A DNA stretch of 64,000 bases from Halobacteriales archaeon QS_4_69_34 (GCA_003021045.1 PXRN01000011.1:1-64000), one strand, 5' to 3'. Shown: positions 50,074-59,267, numbered from the stretch's first letter. Numbers and translations: made by a program. Notes: a model not told the origin generated them from the letters alone.

Positions 50074-52224
50074 TCATTCATAACGGAGCGCGTCGATGGG
50101 ATCGGTGCGCGCTGCCCGCCACGCCGGGTAGATGCCCGCGAGCACGCCGACGGCGATCCCGACGGCGGCCGCGCCGACGAACAGGAGCGGATCGAGCACG
50201 AGCGGGAGCTCGACGTAGGCCGTGAGCGCGGCGGCCCCGATCGCGCCGACGATCGCCCCGAGCACCGCGCCGATCACCCCCAGCACGACCGCCTCGGCGA
50301 CGAACAGCTGGAGGACGTCCCGGCGGCGCGCGCCGGTCGCCTTCATAATGCCGATCTCGCGGGTGCGCTCGGTGACGGAGACGAGCATCACGTTGGCGAT
50401 CCCGATCGAGCCGACGAGCAGCGAGACGCCCGCGATGCCGACGACGAAGTCCGTGAACGTCCCGAGGAGCTCCCGGAGCTGGTCGAGGAGCTCCTCGTTG
50501 GTCCGGACGTTGAAGACGTAGGCGTCGGGCTTGAGGGCCCGCGCATCGGAGTCGTTCTCAAGGTAGGACTCCACCCGCTCGCTCGCGGGCTCGACGGCCT
50601 CGAAGCCGGTCGCGGTCACCGTCAGCAGGGGATAGACCCGCTGGCGACCCTCGCCCGGGACCGTCGTGGTCGTGTCGTAGAAGGGGTCGGTCGGCACGTA
50701 GAACTGGGGTGCACCGCCGAACCCGCCGAACGGCCCCGAGACCTCTCCGACGATCCCGACGACGCGCGCCCTGACGCGCCGCCCGTCGTCGAACTCGATG
50801 CGGAGGGTGTCGCCGACCGACGCGTTCGTGCCGTTGGCGTCGCCGGCATCGTCGGTGCCGTCGATGGTCGCGGCCCCGTTCGACCGGACGGGCTCCGGCT
50901 CGCCCCCGGGGCCGTTCTCGGGCGGCGACCCGTTCGCCGCGGCCGTCGTGGTCCCCACGAGCCTCGCAGTCACGTCGCGCGTCGCGTCACGTGTGGCGTT
51001 CGCGTCGCGCGTCGTGGCGCGACCGCCCGGACGGTTCGTGGCGTTGATCGGTTCCATCGGCCCTCCCGGCTCGATCGGGGCGTCGTTCGCCGCCGTGCCG
51101 TCCCGTCCTGACGATCCGCCCGCCGAACCGTCTCGCCGATCGCTTCCCGGGATGGCTTCGGTGCTGTCACCCTCGCTGTCGCCACCCGAGCCCCCTGCCT
51201 CGCCAACCCAGACGCCGCCCGCGTCGCTCGCAGCGTTCCGGAGGCCGTGAGCCAGCAGTGCACGGGGATCGTCGAGCAGGGTCTTGACGAGCCCGCCGCG
51301 CGAGGCGTTCCCGACGGCGACCTCACGACCGACGCCGCCCGCGGGAACGGTTTCGTTTCCGCGATCGACGGTCGTCCCGTCGTCGAATGTGACCGTCCCG
51401 TCGTCGATCGTCACGCTCCGGTTCCCGACCACGACGGACGGTTCGCCGCCAGTGGTCCCGCTACCGGCTGCGGTCGCGTTTCCGCCGGCCGTGGCGTTTC
51501 GAAAGTCTCCGATCGAAACCGTCCGGTCGTCGATCGATAGGTTCCGGCCATCGACCGTGGCGTTCCGGACGTTCTCGGCCGAGACGGTCCGACCGTCGAC
51601 GGTGACGTTCGTTTCGCCCGTGAGGTTCCGAAGGTCGCTCGCCGAGAGATTCTCGTTCGCCGAGGAAGCGTTGCCGATGGCGGCCGAGGCGTTCCGGATC
51701 GCGCCCGCGGAGACGTTTCGTTCGCCGATCGTGACGGTCCCGTTGCCGGCGAACAGCGCCGCTGCCGCCCGGTTGAGTACGACCTCGCGTGCACCCGACT
51801 CGTAGGTCCGCCCCTCGGTGAAGTCCTCGCTCTCGAAGAAGCCGGGCGGGACGGCGACGAGTTCGTCCCAGCCGATGGTGTCGCCTCCGCGCGTGAGGCT
51901 CGCGGTCTCGACGGTCCCCCGTGGAAGCGCCCGCGCGACGCCAGCAGTCGCGTCGATCGCCGCGACGTCGCTGGCGGTGATGACGGGCTGTGCGCCGGCT
52001 CCCGGCTCGCTGCCGGCACCCTCCGGCCCCGCCCACGCGAACGCGACGGGCTCTCGCCCGCCGGCGACATCGCCGATGATGTCTGCTTGGAGACTCGTCC
52101 CGAGGGTAACGAAGACGATCACGGTGGCGACGCCGATGACGATCCCGAGGACGGTGAGCGCCGACCGGAGCCGGTGGTCCCCGATCGACCGCCAACTCAT
52201 CCACAGCGACGTGCGGACGTCCAC
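50074..52224 (-). CDS. MacB/LolC-type ABC transporter permease with sequon-rich insertion
   Basis: The 716-residue protein has an N-terminal TM helix with SWRSIGDHRLRSALTVLGIV, an extracytoplasmic MacB-type domain and three C-terminal TM helices (SLLVGSIGIANVMLVSVTER, TREIGIMKATGARRRDVLQL and LAGIYPAWRAARTDPIDALR). Relatives are about 400 residues. The excess is a roughly 310-residue insertion (about 170-480) made of imperfect 11-22-residue repeats such as RTVSAENVRNATVDGRNLS, followed by Gly/Asp/Thr-rich sequence. It contains about 20 Asn-x-Ser/Thr sites. The insertion is outside the cell and likely heavily N-glycosylated. The GTG start directly follows the ATPase stop codon (zero spacing). 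Substrate unknown. Confidence 0.88.
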   Translation of the reverse strand: MDVRTSLWMSWRSIGDHRLRSALTVLGIVIGVATVIVFVTLGTSLQADIIGDVAGGREPVAFAWAGPEGAGSEPGAGAQPVITASDVAAIDATAGVARALPRGTVETASLTRGGDTIGWDELVAVPPGFFESEDFTEGRTYESGAREVVLNRAAAALFAGNGTVTIGERNVSAGAIRNASAAIGNASSANENLSASDLRNLTGETNVTVDGRTVSAENVRNATVDGRNLSIDDRTVSIGDFRNATAGGNATAAGSGTTGGEPSVVVGNRSVTIDDGTVTFDDGTTVDRGNETVPAGGVGREVAVGNASRGGLVKTLLDDPRALLAHGLRNAASDAGGVWVGEAGGSGGDSEGDSTEAIPGSDRRDGSAGGSSGRDGTAANDAPIEPGGPMEPINATNRPGGRATTRDANATRDATRDVTARLVGTTTAAANGSPPENGPGGEPEPVRSNGAATIDGTDDAGDANGTNASVGDTLRIEFDDGRRVRARVVGIVGEVSGPFGGFGGAPQFYVPTDPFYDTTTTVPGEGRQRVYPLLTVTATGFEAVEPASERVESYLENDSDARALKPDAYVFNVRTNEELLDQLRELLGTFTDFVVGIAGVSLLVGSIGIANVMLVSVTERTREIGIMKATGARRRDVLQLFVAEAVVLGVIGAVLGAIVGAIGAAALTAYVELPLVLDPLLFVGAAAVGIAVGVLAGIYPAWRAARTDPIDALRYE

Positions 52225-53337
52225 CTACCGCCCCTCCGCGTCCGACCCCGACACCCCGTCCGCCGCCGAGCCGATGGGGCTCCCGGACCCGTCGCCCTCC
52301 CCGACGTTCCGCCGCAACTCGCCGGCCTCGTCCTCCCGTCCGCTGCTGTCCGTCCGTTCGTCGTCGATCCCGTTGCCGTGCCCGTTCGCGCCGGCGTCCT
52401 CGCGTCCGATCCCGTCGGTGTCCTCGGTTACCGGCCCCGTGATCGGTCGACGCTGGGCGACGGTCTCGATTCGCTCGATCCGGCCGTCGAGCACGTGGAC
52501 GATCCGCTCGGCGTGCTCGGCGACGTGGCGCTCGTGGGTCACCATCAGGATCGTGTTACCGGCCCGGTGAAGCCGTTCGAACAGCGCCATGATCTCGATC
52601 CCGGTCTCGGCGTCGAGGTTGCCGGTGGGCTCGTCGGCCAGCAGCAGGTCGGGCTCGTTCGTCAGTGCCCGGGCGATGGCGACGCGCTGACGCTGACCGC
52701 CCGAGAGCTCGCTGGGCCGGTGGTCCGCCCGGTCGCCCAGTCCCACCCGCGTGAGCAGCTCGCGTGCCCGCTGCTCGCGCTCCCGGCGAGGACGGTCCCG
52801 AAAGACCAGCGGTAGGGCGACGTTCTCGGCGGCGGTGAGCCGGGGCATCAGGTTGAACGTCTGGAAGACGAAGCCCACCGACTCGGCGCGCAGCCGCGCC
52901 TTGCCGTCCGCCGACAGCGCCGCGACGTCCCGGCCGTCCACGACGACCGCCCCTGCCGTCGGCGTGTCGAGACAGCCCACGAGGTTCATCAGCGTGCTCT
53001 TGCCCGAGCCGCTCGGGCCCATGACGGCGGTGTAGGAGCCCCGCGGAGCCGTGAACGAGACGCCGTCGAGCGCGTGGACCGGCTCGCCGAGCCGGTAGGT
53101 CTTCCGGACGTCGACGAGCGAGACCGCCGGTGTGTCGTCGGCCGTCGCGCTACCGACCCCCGTGTCGTCGGCCGTCGTGTCGCCGACACCCGCGTCGTCG
53201 CTCGCGCTCTCGCCGGCGTCCGCGCTCTCGGCCGCGGCGTCCGTGGAGTCGGGCGTCACATCGCCGTCGTCGGTCGTCCCCGGGTCGCTGGCGGTCACGT
53301 CATCAGCGTCGGCGTCGGGCGCGCTCACGATGGGCAC
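52225..53337 (-). CDS. MacB/LolD-type ABC transporter ATP-binding protein
   Basis: The 370-residue ATPase has Walker A GPSGSGKS in YTAVMGPSGSGKSTLMNLVG, Q-loop FVFQTFNLMPRLTAAEN, signature LSGGQRQR, Walker B LLLADEPTGNLD and switch VTHERHVAEHA, all typical of the LolD/MacB group (EPTGNLD). The first 70 residues are an Asp/Thr/Ala repeat-like leader (DDTGVGSATADDT), and about 70 residues after the domain are Gly/Asp/Glu-rich. Both are probably disordered. GTG at 53337 is used as start; a GTG at 53328 is equally possible. It forms a two-gene unit with the permease. Confidence 0.9.
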   Translation of the reverse strand: MPIVSAPDADADDVTASDPGTTDDGDVTPDSTDAAAESADAGESASDDAGVGDTTADDTGVGSATADDTPAVSLVDVRKTYRLGEPVHALDGVSFTAPRGSYTAVMGPSGSGKSTLMNLVGCLDTPTAGAVVVDGRDVAALSADGKARLRAESVGFVFQTFNLMPRLTAAENVALPLVFRDRPRREREQRARELLTRVGLGDRADHRPSELSGGQRQRVAIARALTNEPDLLLADEPTGNLDAETGIEIMALFERLHRAGNTILMVTHERHVAEHAERIVHVLDGRIERIETVAQRRPITGPVTEDTDGIGREDAGANGHGNGIDDERTDSSGREDEAGELRRNVGEGDGSGSPIGSAADGVSGSDAEGR

Positions 53338-53463
53338 CTCCGTCGATCCATGCTGGCAGTACGCCCTACAGCCGTATGTGGGTTGTCTCCCCGGCGGTCG
53401 GACGAGGGACGGCCGACCGGGACGACGGAAACGGCGGGGACGCCGACACGGCGCGACCCGTTC

Positions 53464-53646
53464 TCAGTGGTCCTCGTAGTCGGCGAGACAGGCCCCATCG
53501 CAGAAGTGGCGGTGTTCGGCCCGGCCGTCGTCGACCCACGTCAGCACCCGGTGAGTCGGGGAGTTGAGGATCGTCTCGCCACAGACGGCACACGCCGGCG
53601 CGGTCTCATCGGTGTCCTCGCCTACCGCCGAGGTGGGGTCGACCAT
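53464..53646 (-). CDS. Small zinc-finger protein (CxxC...HxFC type)
   Basis: The 60-residue protein MVDPTSAVGEDTDETAPACA continues VCGETILNSPTHRVLTWVDD and GRAEHRHFCDGACLADYEDH. Four cysteines (CxxC and CxxxC) plus flanking His form a probable zinc site of the TRASH/MYM-like type (H-x-FC-x-x-x-C). Haloarchaea have such small proteins (DUF7576-like in memory) with unknown role, perhaps metal sensing. A TATA box (minus-strand gttatatgg, about 53666-53674) lies 24-27 nt before the ATG at 53646. Confidence 0.75.
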   Translation of the reverse strand: MVDPTSAVGEDTDETAPACAVCGETILNSPTHRVLTWVDDGRAEHRHFCDGACLADYEDH

Positions 53647-53829
53647 CACTCGATCGACGCGACGATCCCATATAACGGCCCGCAATCGCGTCAATTTCCG
53701 CCCGGCGATCGGTGCCCGCCATCCGATGCCCGGCGGTCGGCGCGATCGGCAGCCGGCACGCCCGACGGCCGACCGCCGAACGTCGGCTGTCGGGGCCGCG
53801 TGATCGGCGACGTTCGATGCCGACCCGGC

Positions 53830-54675
53830 CTACCCGGATCGCTCGTACTCGGGGTCGAACATCCGTGCGGACGTCGGCGCTGGATCGCCCTCGGTGAGAT
53901 TGTACTGCGAGAAGTCGGAAACCCCCGCCTCGCGCAGGATCTCCTCGTCGTAGACGGCGCGGCCGGTGAACGCCTCGGGATCGCGGCCTAAGAGTTCGAG
54001 CACGGTGTCGGAGACGATCTCCGGCGAGCGCCAGTCGTCCTCGGTCCCCATGCCGAAGTAGCGCGTCGCGCGCGTGTCGATGGCCGTCACCGGCCAGAAG
54101 GCGTTCGCGGCGATCCCGTCGCCCGCGAGCTCGTCGGCCAGTGAGAGCGTCACGAACGTCATCCCCATCTTCGACCACGCGTAGGCGGCCTTGCCCGGCG
54201 CGCGATCGACCGTTACTGGGGGCGCGTTCGTCAGAACGTGCCCGCCGCCGATCTCCCGCAGGTGCGGGACGAACGCCCGGCTGGTGAGGTACGTACCGCG
54301 AACGTTGATTTCGGTCATCAGGTCGAAGCGGTTGGCGGGCATGTTCTCGACGTTCGCCAGCTGGATCGCGCTCGCGTTGTTGATGACGACGTCGACCTCG
54401 CCGAAGACGTCGATGGCCTCCTCGGCCGCCGCCGCGATCTGTTCGGCGTCGCGCAGGTTCAGCTGGATCGCGTGGGCGTCGACCCCGCGCTCCTCGCACT
54501 CCCGAGCCGTCTTGTGGATCGTCCCCTCGAGATCGCTGTCGGTGTCGTCGACGGTCTTGCCCGTCGAGACGACGTTACAGCCGTGTTCGGCGAGCGCGAG
54601 CGCGATGGCCTTGCCGATGCCCCTCGTGGTGCCGGTGACGAACGCGGTCCGTCCGTCGAGCGTGACGTCTCCCAT
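53830..54675 (-). CDS. Short-chain dehydrogenase/reductase (HSDL2-like)
   Basis: The 281-residue oxidoreductase has GRTAFVTGTTRGIGKAIALA (TGxxxGIG), NNAS (99-102), and the catalytic Tyr165-x-x-x-Lys169 in AAYAWSKMGMTF. It continues with LADELAGDGIAANAFWPVT and AIDTRATRYFGMGTEDDWRS. The long C-terminal part and the W-P-x-T-x-I-x-T block resemble hydroxysteroid-dehydrogenase-like protein 2. It uses NAD(P) in the cytosol; the alcohol/ketone substrate is unknown. Unlike the SDR at 8868-9635 all catalytic residues are present. Minus-strand tagtattatg (about 54700-54709) is its TATA box. Confidence 0.9.
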   Translation of the reverse strand: MGDVTLDGRTAFVTGTTRGIGKAIALALAEHGCNVVSTGKTVDDTDSDLEGTIHKTARECEERGVDAHAIQLNLRDAEQIAAAAEEAIDVFGEVDVVINNASAIQLANVENMPANRFDLMTEINVRGTYLTSRAFVPHLREIGGGHVLTNAPPVTVDRAPGKAAYAWSKMGMTFVTLSLADELAGDGIAANAFWPVTAIDTRATRYFGMGTEDDWRSPEIVSDTVLELLGRDPEAFTGRAVYDEEILREAGVSDFSQYNLTEGDPAPTSARMFDPEYERSG

Positions 54676-54740
54676 GCTGTCGCCCAGTCGGTGCGGGGTG
54701 ACATAATACTACCTCGCGTGCGATCGTCCCCGGGCGAGTG

Positions 54741-55973
54741 CTACCGATCGCGCGCCACCGTCTCGCCCGGGCCGGTGTGCGCGCCCGCCGAGAGCACCAC
54801 CCCCGGCGCGAGGCTCGTCTGAATGCCCGTCTTCGCGCCGTCGCCGACGACGACGCCGTACTTGCGTCGCCCGGTCGAGACGCGCTCGCCCTTTACCGTC
54901 TGTTCTACCGGCTCGTCGTCGTGGCGGAGGTTCGCCACCGTGGTTCCCGCGCCGAGATTGACCTCGCGGCCGAGCACGCTGTCGCCGACGTAGGAGAGAT
55001 GCGGGACGTGCGTGCCGGCCATGACGACGCTGTTTTTGATCTCGACGGCGTGGCCCACCCTGCTGTCCTCGCCGAGCAGCGTCGCGCCCCGGACGTAGGC
55101 GTTCGGCCCGACGCGCGCGCCCGATCGCACGAGGGTCGGGCCCTCGATCACGACGCCCGGCTCGATCACCGCACCCTCCTCGATCGCCACCGGACCGCGG
55201 AGCTCGGCGTCGTCGCTCACCTCGCCGCGAGTACTGGAAACGAGCCCGGCGAGCTTCCACTCGTTCGCTTCGAGCAGTTCCCACGGCCGGCCGACACCCA
55301 TCCAGCGGTCGAGCTCGACGGGCGTCACCGCGTACTCGGCGAACACCCGCGCGAGCACGTCCGTGAGTTCGTACTCGCCGCGCTCGCTCTCCGCGACGTC
55401 GAGCCAGTCGCGCGCCTCGCCGGGCAGGACGCAGGCCCCGGCGCTGACGAGGTTCGTCTCCGGGGTCTCGGGCTTCTCGACCACGCCGACCGCACGCTCG
55501 TGTCCCCTTCCGCTCCCGCGACCGTCGCCACTTCCCGCGGCCTCGCCGCCCTCGACGGAGAGCACGCCGTAGTTCGAGGGGTGTTCCGCGCGGTAGGCGC
55601 TGATCGACGGCGCGCGCTCGAACAGGGTCTGGATGCTCGCCGCGTCGTAGAGGTCGTCGCCGTAGAGCACCGCGAACGGATCGCCGTCGAGCTGCTCGCG
55701 CGCACACCGGACGGCGTGTGCCGTTCCCAGTTGCTCGTCCTGCGTGGCGTAGACGACAGGCGTCCCCCGGTACTCCTCGCCGAAGTGTTCGACCACCGCG
55801 TCGGCCTCGTAGCCGACGACGAAGACCAACCGATCCGCGTCGGCCGTGACGGCGGCGTCGGCGGTGTGGGCACACAGCGGCCGGTCGGCGACCGGGAGCA
55901 TCGGCTTCGGCAGGGCGGCAGTGAGCGGTCGCATCCGGGTCCCTTCGCCGGCGGCGAGGATCACGGCCTGCAT
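54741..55973 (-). CDS. glmU: Bifunctional sugar-1-phosphate nucleotidyltransferase/acetyltransferase, GlmU-like
   Basis: The 410-residue protein has an N-terminal nucleotidyltransferase domain: MQAVILAAGEGTRMRPLTAA with the GxGTRMRPLT loop, PKPMLPVADRPL, the metal Asp in AVLYGDDLYDA, VGVVEKPETPETN and GEYELTDVL. A C-terminal left-handed beta-helix of hexapeptide repeats follows (GPVAIEEGAVIEPGVVIEGP, VGDSVLGREVNLGAGTTVAN, VVGDGAKTGIQTSLAPGVVL). The archaeal relatives act as glucosamine-1-phosphate acetyltransferase and UDP-GlcNAc (or dTDP-glucose) pyrophosphorylase. GlmM at 9666-11054 would supply its substrate. The ATG at 55973 has a minus-strand TATA box (55998-56006) 27 nt upstream. Confidence 0.85.
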   Translation of the reverse strand: MQAVILAAGEGTRMRPLTAALPKPMLPVADRPLCAHTADAAVTADADRLVFVVGYEADAVVEHFGEEYRGTPVVYATQDEQLGTAHAVRCAREQLDGDPFAVLYGDDLYDAASIQTLFERAPSISAYRAEHPSNYGVLSVEGGEAAGSGDGRGSGRGHERAVGVVEKPETPETNLVSAGACVLPGEARDWLDVAESERGEYELTDVLARVFAEYAVTPVELDRWMGVGRPWELLEANEWKLAGLVSSTRGEVSDDAELRGPVAIEEGAVIEPGVVIEGPTLVRSGARVGPNAYVRGATLLGEDSRVGHAVEIKNSVVMAGTHVPHLSYVGDSVLGREVNLGAGTTVANLRHDDEPVEQTVKGERVSTGRRKYGVVVGDGAKTGIQTSLAPGVVLSAGAHTGPGETVARDR

Positions 55974-55997
55974 GCGGGGCGGGACTCGGGCGCGACC

Positions 55998-56006
55998 GAT
56001 AATCCT
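55998..56006 (-). promoter_or_regulatory. TATA box of the GlmU-like gene
   Basis: The minus strand reads aggattatc, about 27 nt before the ATG at 55973. Confidence 0.45.
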
Positions 56007-56177
56007 ACCGCTCCGAAAGCCGCCGCTGTCTTTTTTCCTCGACCGTCTCTCCACGCCCGACCTCACCGCCGCTGTTCAGCGAGCCACGGGCTCACCGATC
56101 GCGTCGTCGCTGTCGGCGACGAGGGTCTCGTCCGGCGCCGCCTTCGTCGAGCCCGGCGACGACCCGTGACGGACAGG

Positions 56178-56187
56178 TTGATATGTG
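56178..56187 (+). promoter_or_regulatory. TATA box of the MFS gene
   Basis: ttgatatgtg lies about 26 nt before GTG 56208 and so supports that non-AUG start as a leaderless GTG. Confidence 0.45.
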
Positions 56188-56207
56188 GATGCGCCGAGCG
56201 ATCGTCA

Positions 56208-57458
56208 GTGACCGGTCACGGCAGCGCTGCGGGGTCGCCGGCGGGCGACGACCCGTCGAACCCGCGGGGTGTCCGCGCCCAGTGGGGACTCGTCGCCGGG
56301 GCGAGCCTCGTCTCGACCGCGCTCGGGGCCTACGAGATCGCGCCGGCGAGCGTGACGCCGCTCGTCCGGGAGTCGCTGAGCGTCGGGGCGACCGCCGCCG
56401 GACTCCTCGTGGGCGTCATGTTCGGCACGGCGGTGGTGGCGAGTCTCCCCGCGGGCGCGCTCCTCGACCGGACGAACTCCCGGAGCACGATGGCCGCCGC
56501 GGTCCTCGTGTTGTTCGTCGCGGGCGCGTGGGGCTGGGCGGCCGCCCGGAGCGGCGACTACCCCTCCCTCCTGGCCTCGCGGGTCGCGGGCGGGCTCGCC
56601 TACGTCGTGGTCTGGAACGCCGGGATCGACATCGTCAGTCGGGCGACGGGCGACGCCCAGCGCGCGACCGCCGTCGGGGTCTTCACCGCCAGCGCGCCGG
56701 TCGGGTTCGCCCTCGGACAGGCCGGCGGCCCGGTCGTCGCCGGCTGGCTGGGCTGGCCTGCGGTCTTTCTCGCGTTCGACGGCCTCGCTGCCGTCGGCTT
56801 GCTCCTGTTCTGGCCGACGAGTCGCGGGCTCGGAGCCAGCAGCGAGAGTGCGCCGACGCTCGGCGAGTTCGGTGGCGTCCTCACGAACCGCGGTGTGTGG
56901 CTCGTCGGGGGCCTGGGCTTCGTCGGCTATGCCCTCTACCTGTTCGTCAACAGCTGGGGGCCCTCCTATCTCACCACCGAGATCGGCCTCTCGCTCGGGG
57001 CCAGCGGCGCGCTCGTGGCGCTCTTTCCCGCCGTGGGCGTCCTCGCGCGGGTGGGCAGCGGCGTCCTCTCCGACCGGCTGTTCGGGGGTCGGCGCAGGCC
57101 GGTCGCGCTCGGAGCCTTTCTCCTGGCCGCACCGCTGGTCGGGGGCGTCGCGCTCGTCCGGTCGATTGCCGTCCTCGTCGGAGCGCTGCTCGTCGCCGGG
57201 TTCGCCATCCAGCTCGTGCTCGGGCTCTCGTTTACCTACGTCGGAGAGCTGGTCTCGGTACGGGTCGCGGCGACCGCGGTGGCGTTCCAGACGAGCGTGG
57301 GCCTTGCGGGCGCGTTCGTCGCTCCCATCGTCGGCGGCGCGATCGTCGACGCCGCCGGCTACGCGGTCGCGTTCGGCCTCGCCGGCGGCCTCGCGGCGTT
57401 CGGGATCGCCCTCGCGTGGTGTGCGCCCGAACCTGCCGCCGCTCGGAAGGACCTGTGA
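56208..57458 (+). CDS. Major facilitator superfamily transporter
   Basis: The 416-residue protein has twelve predicted helices in two halves. The first half carries LLVGVMFGTAVVASLPAGALLDRTNSR, where GALLDRTNSR is the MFS motif A loop between helices 2 and 3. The second half repeats it as GSGVLSDRLFGGRRRP after VALFPAVGVLARV. ASAPVGFALGQAGGPVVAGWLGWPAVF is the motif C-like helix 5. Substrate is not evident; the closest general type is the nitrate/organic-anion or drug/sugar exporter group. The GTG start at 56208 is chosen because a TATA box lies 26 nt upstream and no ATG precedes the first helix. Confidence 0.87.
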   Translation: MTGHGSAAGSPAGDDPSNPRGVRAQWGLVAGASLVSTALGAYEIAPASVTPLVRESLSVGATAAGLLVGVMFGTAVVASLPAGALLDRTNSRSTMAAAVLVLFVAGAWGWAAARSGDYPSLLASRVAGGLAYVVVWNAGIDIVSRATGDAQRATAVGVFTASAPVGFALGQAGGPVVAGWLGWPAVFLAFDGLAAVGLLLFWPTSRGLGASSESAPTLGEFGGVLTNRGVWLVGGLGFVGYALYLFVNSWGPSYLTTEIGLSLGASGALVALFPAVGVLARVGSGVLSDRLFGGRRRPVALGAFLLAAPLVGGVALVRSIAVLVGALLVAGFAIQLVLGLSFTYVGELVSVRVAATAVAFQTSVGLAGAFVAPIVGGAIVDAAGYAVAFGLAGGLAAFGIALAWCAPEPAAARKDL

Positions 57459-57485
57459 GTAGCGGCCGGACTCCACGAAGGGCGG

Positions 57486-57616
57486 GTGCGAACGCCCGCC
57501 GCCAAGCGAGTGCGGTGGTTCGTCGACGTGCCGACCGGACCGCCGAGGACGACGCGCTGTACGGCGCGGCCACACAGCACGTCGCGGCCGAGCGGGTCGC
57601 CGACCTCGCTCGGTGA
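57486..57616 (+). pseudogene. Possible frameshifted 43-residue small protein
   Basis: From GTG 57486 the frame reads MRTPAAKRVRWFVDVPTGP; shifting by one base near 57540-57545 continues EDDALYGAATQHVAAERVAD-LAR to a stop at 57616. Each part looks like protein while their continuations do not. Either a tiny gene with a one-base deletion or chance. Confidence 0.3.
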
Positions 57617-57688
57617 CCGTCACCCCCCGACGCTCGACGCGAACCCGTCGACCGAAAGGCCGAGAGCGCTCGCGCCCGAGGCCCGCGC

Positions 57689-58412
57689 ATGGTCGTTCCC
57701 CTCGCGATGGAGTGGCGCGAGCTCCTGTTCGCCAGCTGGTCCGTCGATCCGGACGTGATCGCGGCGCATCTGTCCGACACGCTGCCCGTCGATACCCACG
57801 ACGGCGACGCGTGGCTTCTCAGTCGTTCCGTTCACGAACGCCGCCGTCCGCCCGCGCGGGGTGCCGGCGGCGCTCGGGGTCGACCTCCCGGAGCTCAACC
57901 TCCGCACCTACGTGACGGTCGACGGCACTCCGAGCGTGTACTTCTTCAGCCTCGACGCCGAGGCCGTCCTCGGGGTGCTCGGCGCGCGGCTGTTCCACCA
58001 CCTTCCCTACTACTACGCCCGGATCGACCATCGTGCCGACAGTGGCGGCCGCCGCGTCGACGGCCACCGTGCCGATGGCCGCGTTCGCTTCGCAAGCCGG
58101 CGTCGCCACCCCGGCGCGCGGCCGGCCCGCTTCGTCGCCAGCTACGAGCCGGCGGGTCCACGACTCGACGCCGAGCCGGGATCGCTGGCGGCGTTTCTCA
58201 CCGAGCGCTACCGCTTCTACACCGAAGCGCCCGACGGCACGGTCAGGTACGCTGCCGTCGAACACGACCGCTGGCCGCTGTACCCCGCGGACGCGACGAT
58301 ACGTGAGAACTCGCTCTTTACGGCCAACGGCTTCGCCGACCCGGCGGGCGAGCCGGTGTGTTACTACAGTCCCGCTCTCGACGTCACGGCCTCGCCGAGC
58401 CGGCGGCAGTAG
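57689..58412 (+). pseudogene. DUF2071/YqjF-like protein gene with a one-base frameshift
   Basis: From ATG 57689 the frame gives MVVPLAMEWRELLFASWSVD and LPVDTHDGDAWL, the start of DUF2071 proteins. At about 57814-57820 (tggcttctcagtc) the sense moves to the next frame, which continues SVVPFTNAAVRPRGVPAALG, VDLPELNLRTYVTVDGTPSV-YFFSLDA and YYYARIDHR, and ends in the stop at 58412. One extra base explains the break. The rest is intact (about 240 codons) and includes the family's ELNLRTYV and FFSLDA blocks. Function of the family is unknown; if the shift is a sequencing error the gene is normal. Confidence 0.8.
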
Positions 58413-58469
58413 GCCGGCTCGTCGCCCGGTCGGCACGAGACACTTGTGCGCCGGCATCGTGAACACTCC

Positions 58470-59111
58470 ATGCACCATCGCATCCCGAAGCAAAGCGGGG
58501 CCGCGTTCGCCGTCGACCGCGGCGCGACGTTCTCGGTGGCGACGCCCGAGGGACGGCAGGTTGCCGACCTCGTCGCGTTCGTTCGTGGGAATCCGGCAGA
58601 ACCCTTCTCGCAGGCGTACACGCGCGACCTGAACGGTCGGCTCCGGATCACGACCGGCGATGCGCTCTATACCACGGCCGGCGAGCCGCTTTTGACCATT
58701 GTGGCCGACGACTGCGGCGTCCACGATATCTTGTTCGGCCCCTGCACCGAGTGGATGCTCACCGACCGCGCCCACGGGAGGGGCGTCCAGAACGAGCCCG
58801 GTGGCTGCCGGGAGAACCTCGCGCTCGCGCTCGATGCCATCGGCGTCGATCGACCCGTCCCGGACACGATGAACGTCTTCCAGGAGTCGACGGTCACCGG
58901 GCAGACCTACTTCGACGTCCGCGAGAGCCCGGCCGAACCGGGCGATGCGGTGACCTTCGAAGCTTCCCGGGGTGCGGTCGTCGCGGTCGCCGCCTGCTCG
59001 GCCAAGGGCGTCGCCAGCGGCCCCTCGCTCGGTCCCATCGACCTCCAGTTGCCCGACGGAACGGCCGTCCACGGGGCGTCGATCCACGAGGAGGGAGCGG
59101 CGGAACGCTGA
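58470..59111 (+). CDS. DUF1989 (urea carboxylase-associated) family protein
   Basis: The 213-residue protein has the DUF1989 pattern: GATFSVATPEGRQVADLVAF, FSQAYTRDLNGRLRITTGDA, LLTIVADDCGVHDILFGPCT with Cys/His/Asp-containing core, GCRENLALALDAIGVD, and VPDTMNVFQESTVTGQTYFD. The family, beta-barrel proteins often next to urea carboxylase/allophanate genes in bacteria, probably has a metal site. In this window no urea gene is nearby. It lies 57 nt after the DUF2071 gene on the same strand, so they may be cotranscribed. A pyrimidine-rich tract follows the stop. Confidence 0.87.
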   Translation: MHHRIPKQSGAAFAVDRGATFSVATPEGRQVADLVAFVRGNPAEPFSQAYTRDLNGRLRITTGDALYTTAGEPLLTIVADDCGVHDILFGPCTEWMLTDRAHGRGVQNEPGGCRENLALALDAIGVDRPVPDTMNVFQESTVTGQTYFDVRESPAEPGDAVTFEASRGAVVAVAACSAKGVASGPSLGPIDLQLPDGTAVHGASIHEEGAAER

Positions 59112-59115
59112 CCGG

Positions 59116-59140
59116 TCTCCTCCCCTCTCTTTTCGCCTCC
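59116..59140 (+). terminator. Pyrimidine-rich terminator-like tract
   Basis: A run of C and T with tttt lies just after the DUF1989 stop codon, as in other archaeal terminators. Not tested. Confidence 0.3.
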
Positions 59141-59267
59141 CCGCCGGTGTCCGCTCGACGGCGTGATGCACAGCCACTCGACGACACGGTGCACGGCACG
59201 AGCGAACGCGAGCGACGGAACGGCACAGCCAAGACGGCGAATCGTCAATGGGGGGTGAGGGTAAGCG

